Origin: Hippophae tibetana
Lineage: Eukaryota; Streptophyta; Magnoliopsida; Rosales; Elaeagnaceae
Assembly (NCBI GenBank): GCA_037013495.1
Contig: CM072810.1
Span: 73,330,449-73,394,448 of the forward strand
Reading direction: 5' to 3'
Length of the DNA: 64,000 nucleotides
Shown here: piece after piece, positions 1 to 13,710 of the stretch
Layout: each line of letters starts with the position of its first letter
Numbering within the stretch: the first letter of the stretch is position 1
Notes under the pieces: generated by a model
Database searches by the model: none
What the model was told of the DNA's origin: nothing
The model's input: the letters and a program-made list of their open reading frames with translations, nothing else
Position numbers and translations under genes: made by a program

Positions 1-3000
1 AATGCCTAGATTCGACACATCAAAGGGAGTGATCATTATTTTTTGGTGTCAAAAGGTAGGGGTTTTAGGAACTTATTGATGTTGTTTTTGTCTTTGGATT
101 TAATTTCATAGTTCTTTTTTAAATCTCAGTATCTTAGTCTTGATCTTTATTTCTAAGCTCAATAAATCTTTGTTCGTCATAAAAAAATGTAGGAAAAAGA
201 AGATGGGTTCTACTGTTTACAGTATGAAAAAAAGAACATTTGATAAATTAGAGTTTTAATTTTGCACGACTATTACTTTTGACTCGGGTGTCGAAACTTT
301 TAATACAATAAATCAAATCGAAGCTTATAAAGATTCCTATAATCAGAGCATGGATTCCTAAGAATATTATCTTTTGAAACCAAATTACACCGTTTACATC
401 AACTACCGAGAGTTTAAAAGTTTTGTCGAACCTATTCCGTTTTTCTTTTGCTTTCATTTTTTTGAATGCCACCATAAGGGCGATGGAGTTACTAACCAAG
501 AGTGTGTTTAAAAAAATTCTAAAGTTCTCAATATCCAACAATTATTCTGAAGATCATACAAATATTCTCATGATCCTTCACAAGGGATAGATTTGGAAAA
601 TCAAATGGAAATATTAATGTTGGAAGCAATTAGTTTTGTTTTATTTAATTATGGGCCACTTATGTTTTGCGATTTTGTTTCTACTGAATTGTGGAATTTA
701 ATTTGTCTTATTTGTAATAAGTATTTTTATGCCTTAATTATTTACGGATTGATTAAGCACATTTCACAACTAAATATTTCCACTAAGGCTACATTGCGTC
801 TAGGGTTTTGTTACTTATATAAGAAAACAACAACCTTTTGTTGGAAGAAGAACTATTGCAATTAATGAAAATATTTTTTAACAATCGTTGTGCTATTCTT
901 CCAAGGGGTCTTGATGGAATGCCTGGATTCGAAACATCGAAGGGAGAGATCATTATTTTTTGTTGTCAAAAGGTGGTGGTTTTTGAGACTTATTCATTTT
1001 GTTTTCATTTGTGGATTTAATTTCGTACTTCTTTTTTAAATCTCCGTCTCTTAGGCTTGATCTTTATTTCTTAGCTCAATTAATCTTTGTTCTTCATAAA
1101 AAAAATTGTAACGAAAAGAAGATGGTTTCTACTGTTTACAGTATTAAAAAAAGAACATTTGATAAATTAGAGTTTTCATTTTACACGGCCATTACTTTTG
1201 ACTCGGGTGTCGAAACTTGCAATATAATAAATCAAATCGAAGCTTATAAAGATTTCTATAATCAGAGCAGGGATTACTAAGAATATTATCTTTTGAAACG
1301 AAATTACACCGTTTACATCACCTACCGAGAGTTTTAATGTTTCGTCGCAGCTATTCCGTTTTTTTTTTTGCTTTCATTTTTTTGAATGCCACCATAAGGG
1401 CGATGGAGTTACTAACCAAGAGTGTGTTTAAAAAAATTCTAAACTTCTCAATATCCAACAATTATTCTCAAGATCATACAAATATTTTTATGATCCTTCA
1501 CAAGGGATAGATTTCGAATATCAAATGGAAGGATTAATGTTGGAAGCAATTATTTTTGTTTTATTTAATTATGGGCCTCTTATGTTTTGCGATTTTCTTT
1601 CTACTAGTTGTGGAATTTAATTTATCTTATTTATAATAAGTTTTTTTATGCCTTAATTATTTACGGATTCATTAAGCACATTTCACAACTAAATATCTCC
1701 ACTAAGGCTACATTTCGTCTAGGGTTTTGTTTCTTATATAAGAAAACAACAACCTTTTGTTGGAAGAAGAACTAGTGCAATTAATGAAAATATTTTTTAA
1801 CAATCGTTGTGCTTTTCTTCCAAGGGTTCTTGATTGAATGCCTAGATTCGACACACCAAAGGGAGTGATAATTATTTTTTAGTGTCAAAAGGTTGGGGTT
1901 TTAGAACTTATTGATGTTGTTTTTGTGTTTGGATTTAATTTCGTAGTTCTTTTTTAAATCTCTGTATCTTAGTCTTGATCTTTATTTCAAAGCTCAATCA
2001 ATCTTTGTTCTTCATAAAGAAATGTAGGAAAAAGAAGATGGGTTATACTGTTTACAGTATGAAAAAAAGAACATTTGATAAATTAGAGTTTTAATTTTAC
2101 ACGACTATTACTTTTGACTCGGGTGTCGAAACTTTTAATACAATAAATCAAATCGAAGCTTATAAAGATTCCTATAATCAGAGCATGGATTACTAAGAAT
2201 ATTATCTTTTGAAACCAAATTACACCGTTTATATCACCTACCGAGAGTTTAAAAGTTTTGTCGCACCTATTCCGTTTTTTTTTTGCTTTCATTTTTTTGA
2301 ATGCCACCAAAAGGGCGATGGAGTTACTAACCAAGAGTGTGTTTAAAAAAATTCTAAACTTCTCAATATCCAACAATTATTCTGAAGATCATACAAATAT
2401 TCTCATGATCATTCACAAGGGATAGATTTCGAATATCAAATGGAAGGATTAATGTTGGAAGCAATTATTATTTTTTATTTAATTATGGGCCTCTTATGTT
2501 TTGCGATTTTGTTTCTACTGAATTGAGGAATTTAATTTGTCTTATTTATAATAAGTATTTTTATGCCTTAATTATTTAGGGATTGATTAAGCACATTTTA
2601 GCAACTAAATATCTCCACTAAGGCTACATTGCGTCAAGGGTTTTTTTTTCTTATATAAGAAAACAACAACCTTTTGTTGGAGGAAGAACTAGTACAATTA
2701 ATGAAAATAGTTTTTAACAATCGTTGTACTTTTCTTCCAAGGGTTCTTGATGGAATACTTGGATTCGACACATCAAAGGGAGTGATCATTATTTTTTGGT
2801 GTCAAAAGGTTGGGGTTTTTGGGACTTATTGATGTTGTTTTCGTCTGTGGATTTAACTTCGTAATTATTTTTTAAATCTCCGTCTCTTAGGCTTGATCTT
2901 TATTTCTTAGCTGAATCAATCTTTATTCTACATAAAGAAAATTGTAACGAAAAGAAGATGGTTTCTACTATTTACAGTATTAAAAATAAGAACAATTGAT

Positions 3001-5507
3001 AAATTAGAGTTTTAATTTTACATGGCCTTTACTTTTGACTCGGGTGTCGAAACTTGCAATATAATAATTCAAATCGAACCTTATAAAGATTCCTATAATC
3101 AGAGCAGGGATTCCTAAGAATATTATCTTTTGAAACCAAATTACACAGTTTACATCACCTACCGAGAGTTTAAAAGTTTCGTCGCACCTATTCCGTTTTT
3201 CTGTTGCTTTCATTTTTTTGAATGCCACCATAAGGGCGATGGAGTTACTAACAAAGAGTATGTTTAAAAAAATTATAAAGTTCTCAATATCCAACAATTA
3301 TTCTCAAGATCATACAAATATTCTCATGATCCTTCACAAGGGATAGATTTGTAATATCAAATGGAAGGATTAATGTTGGAAGCAATTATTTTTGTTTTAT
3401 TTAATTATGGGCCTCTTATGTTTTGCGATTTTGTTTCTACTGAATTGTCGAATTTAATTTGTCTTATTTATAATAAGCATTTTTATGCCTTAATTATTTA
3501 CGGATTGATTAAGCACATTTCACAACTAAATATCACCACTAAGGCTACATTGCATCTAGGGTTTTGTTACTTATATAAGAAAACAACAACCTTTTATTGG
3601 AAGAAGAACTATTGCAATTAATGAAAATATTTTTTAACAATCGTTGTGCTATTCTTCCAAGAGTTCTTGATGGAATGCCTAGATTTGAAACATCGAAGGG
3701 AGAAATCATTATGTTTTGTTGTCAAAGGGTTGTGGTTTTTGAGACTTATTCTTGTTGTTTTCGTCCGTGGATTTAATTTCGTAGTTCTTTTTTAAATATC
3801 CGTCTCTTAGGCTTGATCTTTATTTCTTAGCTCAATTAATCCTTGTTCTTCATAAAAAAAATTGTAACGAAAAGAAGATGGTTTCTACTGTTTAGAGTAT
3901 TAAAAAAAGAACATTTGATAAATTAGAGTTTTAATTTTACATGGCCATTACTATTGACTCTGGTGTCGAAACTTGTAATATAATAAATCAAATCGAAGCT
4001 TATAAAGATTCCTATAATCAGAGCAGGGATTCCTAAGAATATTATCTTTTGAAACCAAATTACACCGTTTACATCACCTACCGAGAGTTTAAAAGTTTTG
4101 TCGCACCTATTCCTTTTTTTTCTTTCATTTTTTTGAATGCCACCATAAGGGCGATGGAGTTACTAACCAAGAGTGTGTTTAAAAAATTTCTAATGTTCTC
4201 AATATCCAACAATTATTCTCAAGATCATACAAATATTCTCATGATCCTTCACAAGGGATAGATTTGGAAAATCAAATGGAAGGATTAATATTGGAAGCAA
4301 TTATATTTGTTTTATTTAATTATGGGCCACTTATGTTTTGCGATTTTGTTTCTACTGAATTGTGGAATTTAATTTGTCTTATTTATAATAAGTATTTTTA
4401 TGCCTTAATTATTTACAGATTGATTAAGCACATTTCACAACTAAATATCTCCACTAAGGCTACATTGCGTCTAGGGTTTTGTTTCTTATATAAGAAAACA
4501 ACAACCTTTGGTTGGATGAAGAACTAGTACAATTAATGAAAATATTTTTTAACAATCGTTGTACTATTCTTCCAAGGGTTCTTGATGGAATTCCTGGATT
4601 CGAAACATCCAAAGAAGTGATCATTATTTTTTGTTGTCAAAACATGGGGGTTTTTGAGACTTATTCATGTTGTTTTCGTCTGTGGATTTAATTTCGTAGT
4701 TCTTTTTTAAATCTCCGTCTCCTAGGCTTGATCTTTATTTCTTAGCTCCATCAATCTTTGTTCTTCATAAAAAAAATTGTAAGGAAAAGAAGATGGTTGC
4801 TACTGTTTACAGTATTAAAAAAAGAACATTTGATAAATTAGAGTTTTAATTTTACACGGCCATTACTTTTGACTCGGGTGTCGAAACATGTAATATAATA
4901 AATCAAATCGAAGCTTATAAAGATTCCTATAATCAGAGCAGGGATTCCTAAGAATATTATGTTTTGAAACCAAATTACACCGTTTACATCACCTACCGAG
5001 AGTTTAAAAGTTTCGTCGCAGCTATTCCGTTTTTATTTTGCTTTCATTTTTTTGAATGCCACCATAAGGGCGATGGAGTTACTAACCAAGAGTGTGTTTA
5101 AAAAAATTCTAAACTTCTCAATATCCAACAATTATTCTCAAGATCATACAAATATTCTCTTGATCCTTCACAAGGGATAGATTTGGAATATCAAATGGAA
5201 GGATTAATGTTGGAAGCAATTATTTTTGTTTTATTTAATTATGGGCCTCTTATGTTTTGCGATTTTGTTTCTACTGAATTGTGGAATTTAATTTGTCTTA
5301 TTTATAATAAGTATTTTTATGCCTTAATTATTTACGGATTGATTAAGCACATTTCACAACTAAATATCTCCACTAAGGCTACATTTCGTCTAGGGTTTTG
5401 TTTCTTATATAAGAAAACAACAACCTTTTGTTGGAAGAAGAACTAGTACAATTAATGAAAATAGTTTTTAACAATCGTTGTACTTTTCTTCCAAGGGTTC
5501 TTGATGG
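1..5507 (+). repeat. Irregular satellite block, monomers 1-6
   Basis: Monomers start at 1, 918, 1837, 2754, 3674 and 4589 (lengths 917, 919, 917, 920, 915, 919). The class order is A, B, A, B, B, B. Monomers 1 and 4 end in a variant with TTGTTACTTATATAAG and a GTGCTATTC tail, which is rare elsewhere. Monomer 5 has GGTTGGATGAAG instead of the usual TGTTGGAAGAAG. No higher-order period is evident here, and units look more diverged from each other than in later blocks, as expected for an older or less homogenised part of an array. Confidence 0.85.
999..1280 (+). pseudogene. N-terminal part of the satellite frame, first common stop open
   Basis: In monomer 2 the first common TAA reads TCA at 1176-1178, so 94 codons (999 to the TAA at 1278-1280) are continuous. 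They join the hydrophobic upstream part with the segment containing TAITFDSGVETC. The stretch starts at a TTG; the first ATG is in GAAGATGGTTTCTAC near 1122. It shows that the two halves are in one frame. No function is assigned. Confidence 0.35.
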
Positions 5508-8500
5508 AATACCTGGATTCGACACATCAAAAGGAGTGATCATTATTTTTTGGTGTCAAAAGGTTGGGGTTTTTGGGACTTATTGATGTTGTTTTCGTCT
5601 GTGGATTTAACTTCGTAGTTCTTTTTTAAATCACCGTCTCTTAGTCTTGATCTTTATTTCTAAGCTCAATCAATCTTTGTTCTTCATAAAAAAAATTGTA
5701 ACGAAAAGGAGATGGTTTCTACTATTTACAGTATTAAAAAAAGAACAATTGATAAATTAGAGTTTTAATTTTACATGGCCATTACTTTTGACTCGGGTGT
5801 CGAAACTTGCAATATAATAAATCAAATCGAAGCTTGTAAAGATTCCTATAATCAGAGCATGGATTCCTAAGAATATTATCTTTTGAAACCAAATTACACC
5901 GTTTACATCACCTACCGAGAGTTTAAAAGTTTTGTCGCACCTATTCCTTTTTTTTCTTTCTTTTTTTTGAATGCCACCATAAGGGCGATGGAGTTACTAA
6001 ACAAGAGTGTGTTTAAAAAAATTCTAAAGTTCTCAATATCCAACAATTATTCTCAAGATCATACAAATATTCTCATGATCCTTCACAAGGGATAGATTTC
6101 GAATATCGAATGGAAGGATTAACGTTGGAAGCAATTATTTTATTTTATTTTATTATGGGCCTCTTATGTTTTGCGATTTTGTTTCTACTGAATTTTGGAA
6201 TTTAATTTTTCTTAATTATAATAAGTATTTTTATGCCTTAATTATTTACGGAATGATTAAGCACATTTTAACAACTAAATATCTCCACTAAGGCTACATT
6301 GCGTCAAGGGTTTTTTTTTCTTATATAAGAAAACAACAACCTTTTGTTGGAGGAAGAACTAGTACAATTAATGAAAATAGTTTTTAACAATCGTTGTACT
6401 TTTCTTCCAAGGGTTCTTGATGGAATACCTGGATTCGACACATCAAAAGGAGTGATCATTATTTTTTGGTGTCAAAAGGTTGGGGTTTTTGGGACTTATT
6501 GATGTTGTTTTCGTCTCTGGATTTAACTTCGTAATTATTTTTTAAATCTCCATCTCTTAGGCTTGATCTTTATTTCTTAGCTGAATCAATCTTTATTCTA
6601 CATAAAGAAAATTGTAACGAAAAGAAGATGGTTCTACTATTTACAGTATTAAAAATAAGAACAATTGATAAATTAGAGTTTTAATTTTACATGGCCATTA
6701 CTTTTGACTCGGGTGTCGAAACTTGCAATATAATAAATCAAATCGAAGCTTATAAGGATTCCTATAATCAGAGCGGGGATTACTAAGAATATTATCTTTT
6801 GAAACCAAATTACACCGTTTACATCACCTACCGAGAGTTTAAAAATTTCGTCGCACCTATTCCGTTTTTATTTTGCTTTCATTTTTTTGAATGCCACCAT
6901 AAGGGCGATGGAGTTACTAACCAAGAATGTGTTTAAAAAAATTCTAAACTTCTCAATATCCAACAATTATTCTCAAGATCATACAAATATTCTCATGATC
7001 CTTCACAAGGGATAGATTTCGAATATCAAATGGAAGGATTAATGTTGGAAGCAATTATTTTTGTTTTATTTAATTATGGGCCTCTTATGTTTTGCGATTT
7101 TCTTTCTACTAATTGTGGAATTTAATTTGTCTTATTTATAATAAGTTTTTTTATGCCTTAATTATTTACGGATTGATTAAGCACATTTTAACAACTAAAT
7201 ATCTCCACTAAGGCTACATTGGGTCAAGGGTTTTTTTTTCTTATATAAGAAAACAACAACCTTTTGTTGGAGGAAGAACTAGTACAATTAATGAAAATAG
7301 TTTTTAACAATCGTTGTACTTTTCTTCCAAGGGTTCTTGATGGAATACCTGGATTCGACACATCAAAGGGAGTGATCATTATTTTTTGGTGTCAAAAGGT
7401 TGGGGTTTTTGGGACTTATTGATGTTGTTTTCGTCTGTGGATTTAACTTCGTAGTTCTTTTTTAAATCACCGTCTCTTAGTCTTGATCTTTATTTCTAAG
7501 CTCAATCAATCTTTGTTCTTCATAAAAAAAATTGTAACGAAAAGGAGATGGTTTCTACTATTTACAGTATTAAAAAAAGAACAATTGATAAATTAGAGTT
7601 TTAATTTTACATGGCCATTACTTTTGACTCGGGTGTCGAAACTTGCAATATAATAAATCAAATCGAAGCTTATAAAGATTCCTATAATCAGAGCAGGGAA
7701 TCCTAAGAATATTATCTTTTGAAACCAAATTACACCGTTTACATCACCTACCCAGAGTTTAAAAGTTTTGTCGCACCTATTCCGTTTTTATTTTGCTTTC
7801 ATTTTTTTGAATGCCACCATAAGGGCGATGGAGTTACTAACCAAGAGTGTGTTTAAAAAAATTCTAAACTTCTCAATATCCAACAATTATTCTCAAGATC
7901 ATACAAATATTCTCATGATCCTTCACAAGGGATAGATTTCGAATATCAAATGGAAGGATTAATGTTGGAAGCAATTATTTTTGTTTTATTTAATTATGGG
8001 CCTCTTATGTTTTGTGATTTTCTTTCTACTGAATTGTGGAATTTAATTTGTCTTATTTATAATAAGTTTTTTTATGCCTTAATTATTTACGGATTGATTA
8101 AGCACATTTCACAACTAAATATCTCCACTAAGGCTACATTTCGTCTAGGGTTTTGTTTCTTATATAAGAAAACAACAACCTTTTGTTGGAAGAAGAACTA
8201 GTGCAATTAATGAAAATATTTTTTAACAATCGTTGTGCTTTTCTTCCCAGGGTTCTTGATGGAATGCCTAGATTCGACACATCAAAAGGAGTGATCATTA
8301 TTTTTTGGTGTCAAAAGGTTGGGGTTTTAGGAACTTATTGATGTTGTTTTTGTCTTTGGATTTAATTTCGTAGTTCTTTTTTAAATGTCTGTATCTTAGT
8401 CTTGATCTTTATTTCTAAGCTCAATCAATCTTTGTTCTTCATAAAAAAAAATTGTAACGAAAAGAAGATGGTTTCTACTATTTACGGTATTAAACAAAGA

Positions 8501-10100
8501 ACAATTGATAAATTAGAGTTTTAATTTTACATGGCCATTACTTTTGACTCGGGTGTCGAAACTTGCAATATAATCAATCAAATCGAAGCTTATAAAGATT
8601 CCTATATTCAGAGCAGGGATCCTAAGAATATTATCTTTTGAAACAAAATTACACCGTTTACATCACCTACCGAGAGTTTAAAAGTTTCGTCGCACCTATT
8701 CCGTTTTTATTTTGCTTTCATTTTTTTGAATGCCACCATAAGGGCGATGGAGTTACTAACCAAGAGTGTGTTTAAAAAAATTCTAAACTTCTCAATATCC
8801 AACAATTATTCTCAAGATCATACAAATATTCTCTTGATCCTTCACAAGGGATAGATTTGGAATATCAAATGGAAGGATTAATGTTGGAAGCAATTATTTT
8901 TGTTTTATTTAATTATGGGCCTCTTATGTTTTGCGATTTTGTTTCTACTGAATTGTGGAATTTAATTTGTCTTATTTATAATAAGTATTTTTATGCCTTA
9001 ATTATTTACGGATTGATTAAGCACATTTCACAACTAAATATCTCCACTAAGGCTACATTTCGTCTAGGGTTTTGTTTCTTATATAAGAAAACAACAACCT
9101 TTTGTTGGAAGAAGAACTAGTACAATTAATGAAAATAGTTTTTAACAATCGTTGTACTTTTCTTCCAAGGGTTCTTGATGGAATACCTGGATTCGACACA
9201 TCAAAAGGAGTGATCATTATTTTTTGGTGTCAAAAGGTTGGGGTTTTTGGGACTTATTGATGTTGTTTTCGTCTGTGGATTTAACTTCGTAGTTCTTTTT
9301 TAAATCACCGTCTCTTAGTCTTGATCTTTATTTCTAAGCTCAATCAATCTTTGTTCTTCATAAAAAAAATTGTAACGAAAAGGAGATGGTTTCTACTATT
9401 TACAGTATTAAAAAAAGAACAATTGATAAATTAGAGTTTTAATTTTACATGGCCATTACTTTTGACTCGGGTGTCGAAACTGGCAATATAATAAATCAAA
9501 TCGAAGCTTATAAAGATTCCTATAATCAGAGCAGGGAATCCTAAGAATATTATCTTTTGAAACCAAATTACACCGTTTACATCACCTACCCAGAGTTTAA
9601 AAGTTTTGTCGCACCTATTCCGTTTTTATTTTGCTTTCATTTTTTTGAATGCCACCATAAGGGCGATGGAGTTACTAACCAAGAGTGTGTTTAAAAAAAT
9701 TCTAAACTTCTCAATATCCAACAATTATTCTCAAGATCATACAAATATTCTCATGATCCTTCACAAGGGATAGATTTCGAATATCAAATGGAAGGATTAA
9801 TGTTGGAAGCAATTATTTTTGTTTTATTTAATTATGGGCCTCTTATGTTTTGTGATTTTCTTTCTACTGAATTGTGGAATTTAATTTGTTTTATTTATAA
9901 TAAGTTTTTTTATGCCTTAATTATTTACGGATTGATTAAGCACATTTCACAACTAAATATCTCCACTAAGGCTACATTTCGTCTAGGGTTTTGTTTCTTA
10001 TATAATAAAACAACAACCTTTTGTTGGAAGAAGAACTAGTGCAATTAATGAAAATATTTTTTAACAATCGTTGTGCTTTTCTTCCCAGGGTTCTTGATGG
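5508..10100 (+). repeat. Partly ordered satellite block, monomers 7-11
   Basis: Monomers start at 5508, 6424, 7344, 8263 and 9182 (lengths 916, 920, 919, 919, 919). From the middle of monomer 7 to about 8870 the sequence corresponds to 10.5-13.46 kb at an offset of 4591 bp, which is five units. It shares the rare variants TTTACGGTATTAAACAAAG (8481 region and 13073 region) and CTTAATTATAATAAG. After about 8870 the order resets: the end of monomer 10 matches the end of monomer 6 at an offset of 3674 bp, and monomer 11 begins like monomer 7 but continues like monomer 9. This is the pattern expected from unequal exchange. Confidence 0.7.
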
Positions 10101-11826
10101 AATGCCTAGATTCGACACATCAAAGGGAGTGATCATTATTTTTTGGTGTCAAAAGGTTGGGGTTTTAGGAACTTATTGATGTTGTTTTTGTCTTTGGATT
10201 TAATTTCGTAGTTCTTTTTTAAATGTCTGTATCTTAGTCTTGATCTTTATTTCTAAGCTCAATCAATCTTTGTTCTTCATAAAAAAATGTAGGAAAAAGA
10301 ATATGGGTTATACTGTTTACAGTATGAAAAAAAGAACATTTGATAAATTAGAGTTTTAATTTTACACGACTATTACTTTTGACTCGGGTGTCGAAACTTT
10401 TAATACAATAAATCAAATCGAAGCTTATAAAGATTCCTATAATCAGAGCATGGATTCCTAAAAATATTATCTTTTGAAACCAAATTACACCGTTTACATC
10501 ACCTACCGAGAGTTTAAAAGTTTTGTCGCACCTATTCCTTTTTTTTCTTTCATTTTTTTGAATGCCACCATAAGGGCGATGGAGTTACTAAACAAGAGTG
10601 TGTTTAAAAAAATTCTAAAGTTCTCAATATCCAACAATTATTCTCAAGATCATACAAATATTCTCATGATCCTTCACAAGGGATAGATTTCGAATATCAA
10701 ATGGAAGGATTAACGTTGGAAGCAATTATTTTATTTTATTTTATTATGGGCCTCTTATGTTTTGCGATTTTGTTTCTACTGAATTTTGGAATTTAATTTT
10801 TCTTAATTATAATAAGTATTTTTATGCCTTAATTATTTACGGAATGATTAAGCACATTTTAACAACTAAATATCTCCACTAAGGCTACATTGCGTCAAGG
10901 GTTTTTTTTTCTTATATAAGAAAACAACAACCTTTTGTTGGAGGAAGAACTAGTACAATTAATGAAAATAGTTTTTAACAATCGTTGTACTTTTCTTCCA
11001 AGGGTTCTTGATGGAATACCTGGATTCGACACATCAAAAGGAGTGATCATTATTTTTTGGTGTCAAAAGGTTGGTGTTTTTGGGACTTATTGATGTTGTT
11101 TTCGTCTCTGGATTTAACTTCGTAATTATTTTTTAAATCTCCATCTCTTAGGCTTGATCTTTATTTCTTAGCTGAATCAATCTTTATTCTACATAAAGAA
11201 AATTGTAACGAAAAGAAGATGGTTCTACTATTTACAGTATTAAAAATAAGAACAATTGATAAATTAGAGTTTTAATTTTACATGGCCATTACTTTTGACT
11301 CGGGTGTCGAAACTTGCAATATAATAAATCAAATCGAAGCTTATAAGGATTCCTATAATCAGAGCGGGGATTACTAAGAATATTATCTTTTGAAACCAAA
11401 TTACACCGTTTACATCACCTACCGAGAGTTTAAAAGTTTCGTCGCACCTATTCCGTTTTTATTTTGCTTTCATTTTTTTGAATGCCACCATAAGGGCGAT
11501 GGAGTTACTAACCAAGAATGTGTTTAAAAAAATTCTAAACTTCTCAATATCCAACAATTATTCTCAAGATCATACAAATATTCTCATGATCCTTCACAAG
11601 GGATAGATTACGAATATCAAATGGAAGGATTAATGTTGGAAGCAATTATTTTTGTTTTATTTAATTATGGGCCTCTTATGTTTTGCGATTTTCTTTCTAC
11701 TAATTGTGGAATTTAATTTGTCTTATTTATAATAAGTTTTTTTATGCCTTAATTATTGACGGATTGATTAAGCACATTTTAACAACTAAATATCTCCACT
11801 AAGGCTACATTGCGTCAAGGGTTTTT

Positions 11827-11860
11827 TTTTCTTATATAAGAAAACAACAACCTTTTGTTG
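11827..11860. promoter_or_regulatory. TATA-like perfect palindrome abutting a hairpin (exemplar, one per monomer)
   Basis: TTTTCTTATATAAGAAAA (11827-11844) is an 18-bp perfect palindrome in beta units; alpha units have a 16-bp version, for example 8156-8171. Its core TATATAAG fits a eukaryotic TATA-box consensus on both strands. Directly adjoining it, CAACAA-CCTT-TTGTTG (11845-11860) can form a six-base-pair stem with a four-base loop. Almost every monomer has the pair. Exceptions seen are TCATATATAAG near 18253, TAATATAAG near 43916, TTATATGAG near 52131, 56699 and 60366, and GTTATATAAG in monomers 49, 58, 63 and 67. It could nucleate transcription or be a structural element; neither is shown. 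Confidence 0.35.
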
Positions 11861-13227
11861 GAGGAAGAACTAGTACAATTAATGAAAATAGTTTTTAACG
11901 ATCGTTGTACTTTTCTTCCAAGGGTTCTTGATGGAATACCTGGATTCGACACATCCAAGGGAGTGGTCATTATTTTTTGGTGTCAAAAGGTTGGGGTTTT
12001 TGGGACTTATTGATGTTGTTTTCGTCTGTGGATTTAACTTCGTAGTTCTTTTTTAAATCACCGTCTCTTAGTCTTGATCTTTATTTCTAAGCTCAATCAA
12101 TCTTTGTTCTTCATAAAAAAAATTGTAACGAAAAGGAGATGGTTTCTACTATTTACAGTATTAAAAAAAGAACAATTGATAAATTAGAGTTTTAATTTTA
12201 CATGGCCATTACTTTTGACTCGGGTGTCGAAACTTGCAATATAATAAATCAAATCGAAGCTTATAAAGATTCCTATAATCAGAGCAGGGAATCCTAAGAA
12301 TATTATCTTTTGAAACCAAATTACACCGTTTACATCACCTACCCAGAGTTTAAAAGTTTTGTCGCACCTATTCCGTTTTTATTTTGCTTTCATTTTTTTG
12401 AATGCCACCATAAGGGCGATGGAGTTACTAACCAAGAGTGTGTTTAAAAAAATTCTAAACTTCTCAATATCCAACAATTATTCTCAAGATCATACAAATA
12501 TTCTCATGATCCTTCACAAGGGATAGATTTCGAATATCAAATGGAAGGATTAATGTTGGAAGCAATTATTTTTGTTTTATTTAATTATGGGCCTCTTATG
12601 TTTTGTGATTTTCTTTCTACTGAATTGTGGAATTTAATTTGTCTTATTTATAATAAGTTTTTTTATGCCTTAATTATTTACGGATTGATTAAGCACATTT
12701 CACAACTAAATATCTCCACTAAGGCTACATTTCGTCTAGGGTTTTGTTTCTTATATAAGAAAACAACAACCTTCTGTTGGAAGAAGAATTAGTGCAATTA
12801 ATGAAAATATTTTTTAACGATCGTTGTGCTTTTCTTCCCAGGGTTCTTGATGGAATGCCTAGATTCGACACATCAAAGGGAGTGATCATTATTTTTTGGT
12901 GTCAAAAGGTTGGGGTTTTAGGAACTTATTGATGTTGTTTTTGTCTTTGGATTTAATTTCGTAGTTCTTTTTTAAATGTCTGTATCTTAGTCTTGATCTT
13001 TATTTCTAAGCTCAATCAATCTTTGTTCTTCATAAAAAAAATTGTAACGAAAAGAAGATGGTTTCTACTATTTACGGTATTAAACAAAGAACAATTGATA
13101 AATTAGAGTTTTAATTTTACATGGCCATTACTTTTGACTCGGGTGTCGAAACTTGCAATATAATCAATCAAATCGAAGCTTATAAAGATTCCTATATTCA
13201 GAGCAGGGATCCTAAGAATATTATCTT

Positions 13228-13710
13228 TTGAAACCAAATTACACCGTTTACATCACCTACCGAGAGTTTAAAAGTTTCGTCGCACCTATTCCGTTTTTAT
13301 ATTGCTTTCATTTTTTTGAATGCCACCATAAGGGCGATGGAATTACTAACCAAGAGTGTGTTGAAAATAATTCTAAAGTTCTCCATATCCAACAATTATT
13401 CTCAAGATCATACAAATATTCTCATTATCCTTCACAAGGGAAAGATTTGGAATATCAAATGGAAGGATTAATGTTGGAAGCAATTATTTTTGTTTTATTT
13501 AATTATGGGCCTCTTACGTTTTGCTATTTTGTTTATACTGAATTGTGGAATTTAATTTGTCTTATTTATAATAAGTTTTTTTATGCCTTAATTATTTACG
13601 GATTGATTAAGCACATTTCACAACTAAATATCTCCACTAAGGCTACATTTTGTCTAGGGTTTTGTTTCTTATATAAGAAAACAACAACCTTTTGTTGGAA
13701 GAAGAACTAG
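13228..13710 (+). pseudogene. 160-codon open stretch of the satellite frame
   Basis: This is one of the longest stop-free plus-strand stretches in the window. It is open because TTTAAA is TTGAAA at 13362-13367, so the frame continues through the region that is normally closed. The stretch begins at a TTG; the first ATG is codon 78 (13459), leaving an 83-codon ATG-initiated part. Upstream, a one-base deletion (GGGATCCTAAG) shifts the frame. The product has a basic Cys/His segment near residues 30-45 and hydrophobic segments after residue 85. The homologue at 16899-17381 differs at only two residues (Tyr/Cys and Tyr/Ser). No family is recognised. Confidence 0.35.

Noticed and set aside
300..320. 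AATAAA polyadenylation signals on both strands in each unit
   Set aside because: At about 70% A+T such hexamers are expected by chance; nothing else supports transcript ends.
2811..2823. GGTTGGGGTTTTTGGG as ciliate telomere sequence or G-quadruplex
   Set aside because: There is one copy per unit, it is not iterated, and the G tracts lack workable loops for a stable four-stranded fold. Class A units interrupt it (GGTTTTAGG).
8151..8160. CTAGGGTTTTG (8145 region) as a plant-like telomere or telo-box motif
   Set aside because: It is a single AAACCCTA match on the minus strand per unit, not a tandem telomeric run; beta units have CAAGGGTTTT instead.
7950..8201. The many 60-100 codon ORFs on both strands as separate genes
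   Set aside because: They recur once per repeat unit, are opened and closed by single substitutions, often begin at TTG or GTG only, and differ by amino-acid changes and frameshifts. I list a few exemplars only.
11568..11591. GATCAT ... ATGATC inverted repeat in each unit
   Set aside because: The stem is only six bases with a 12-base loop and is broken in the many units with CATGAGCC, so no role is claimed.
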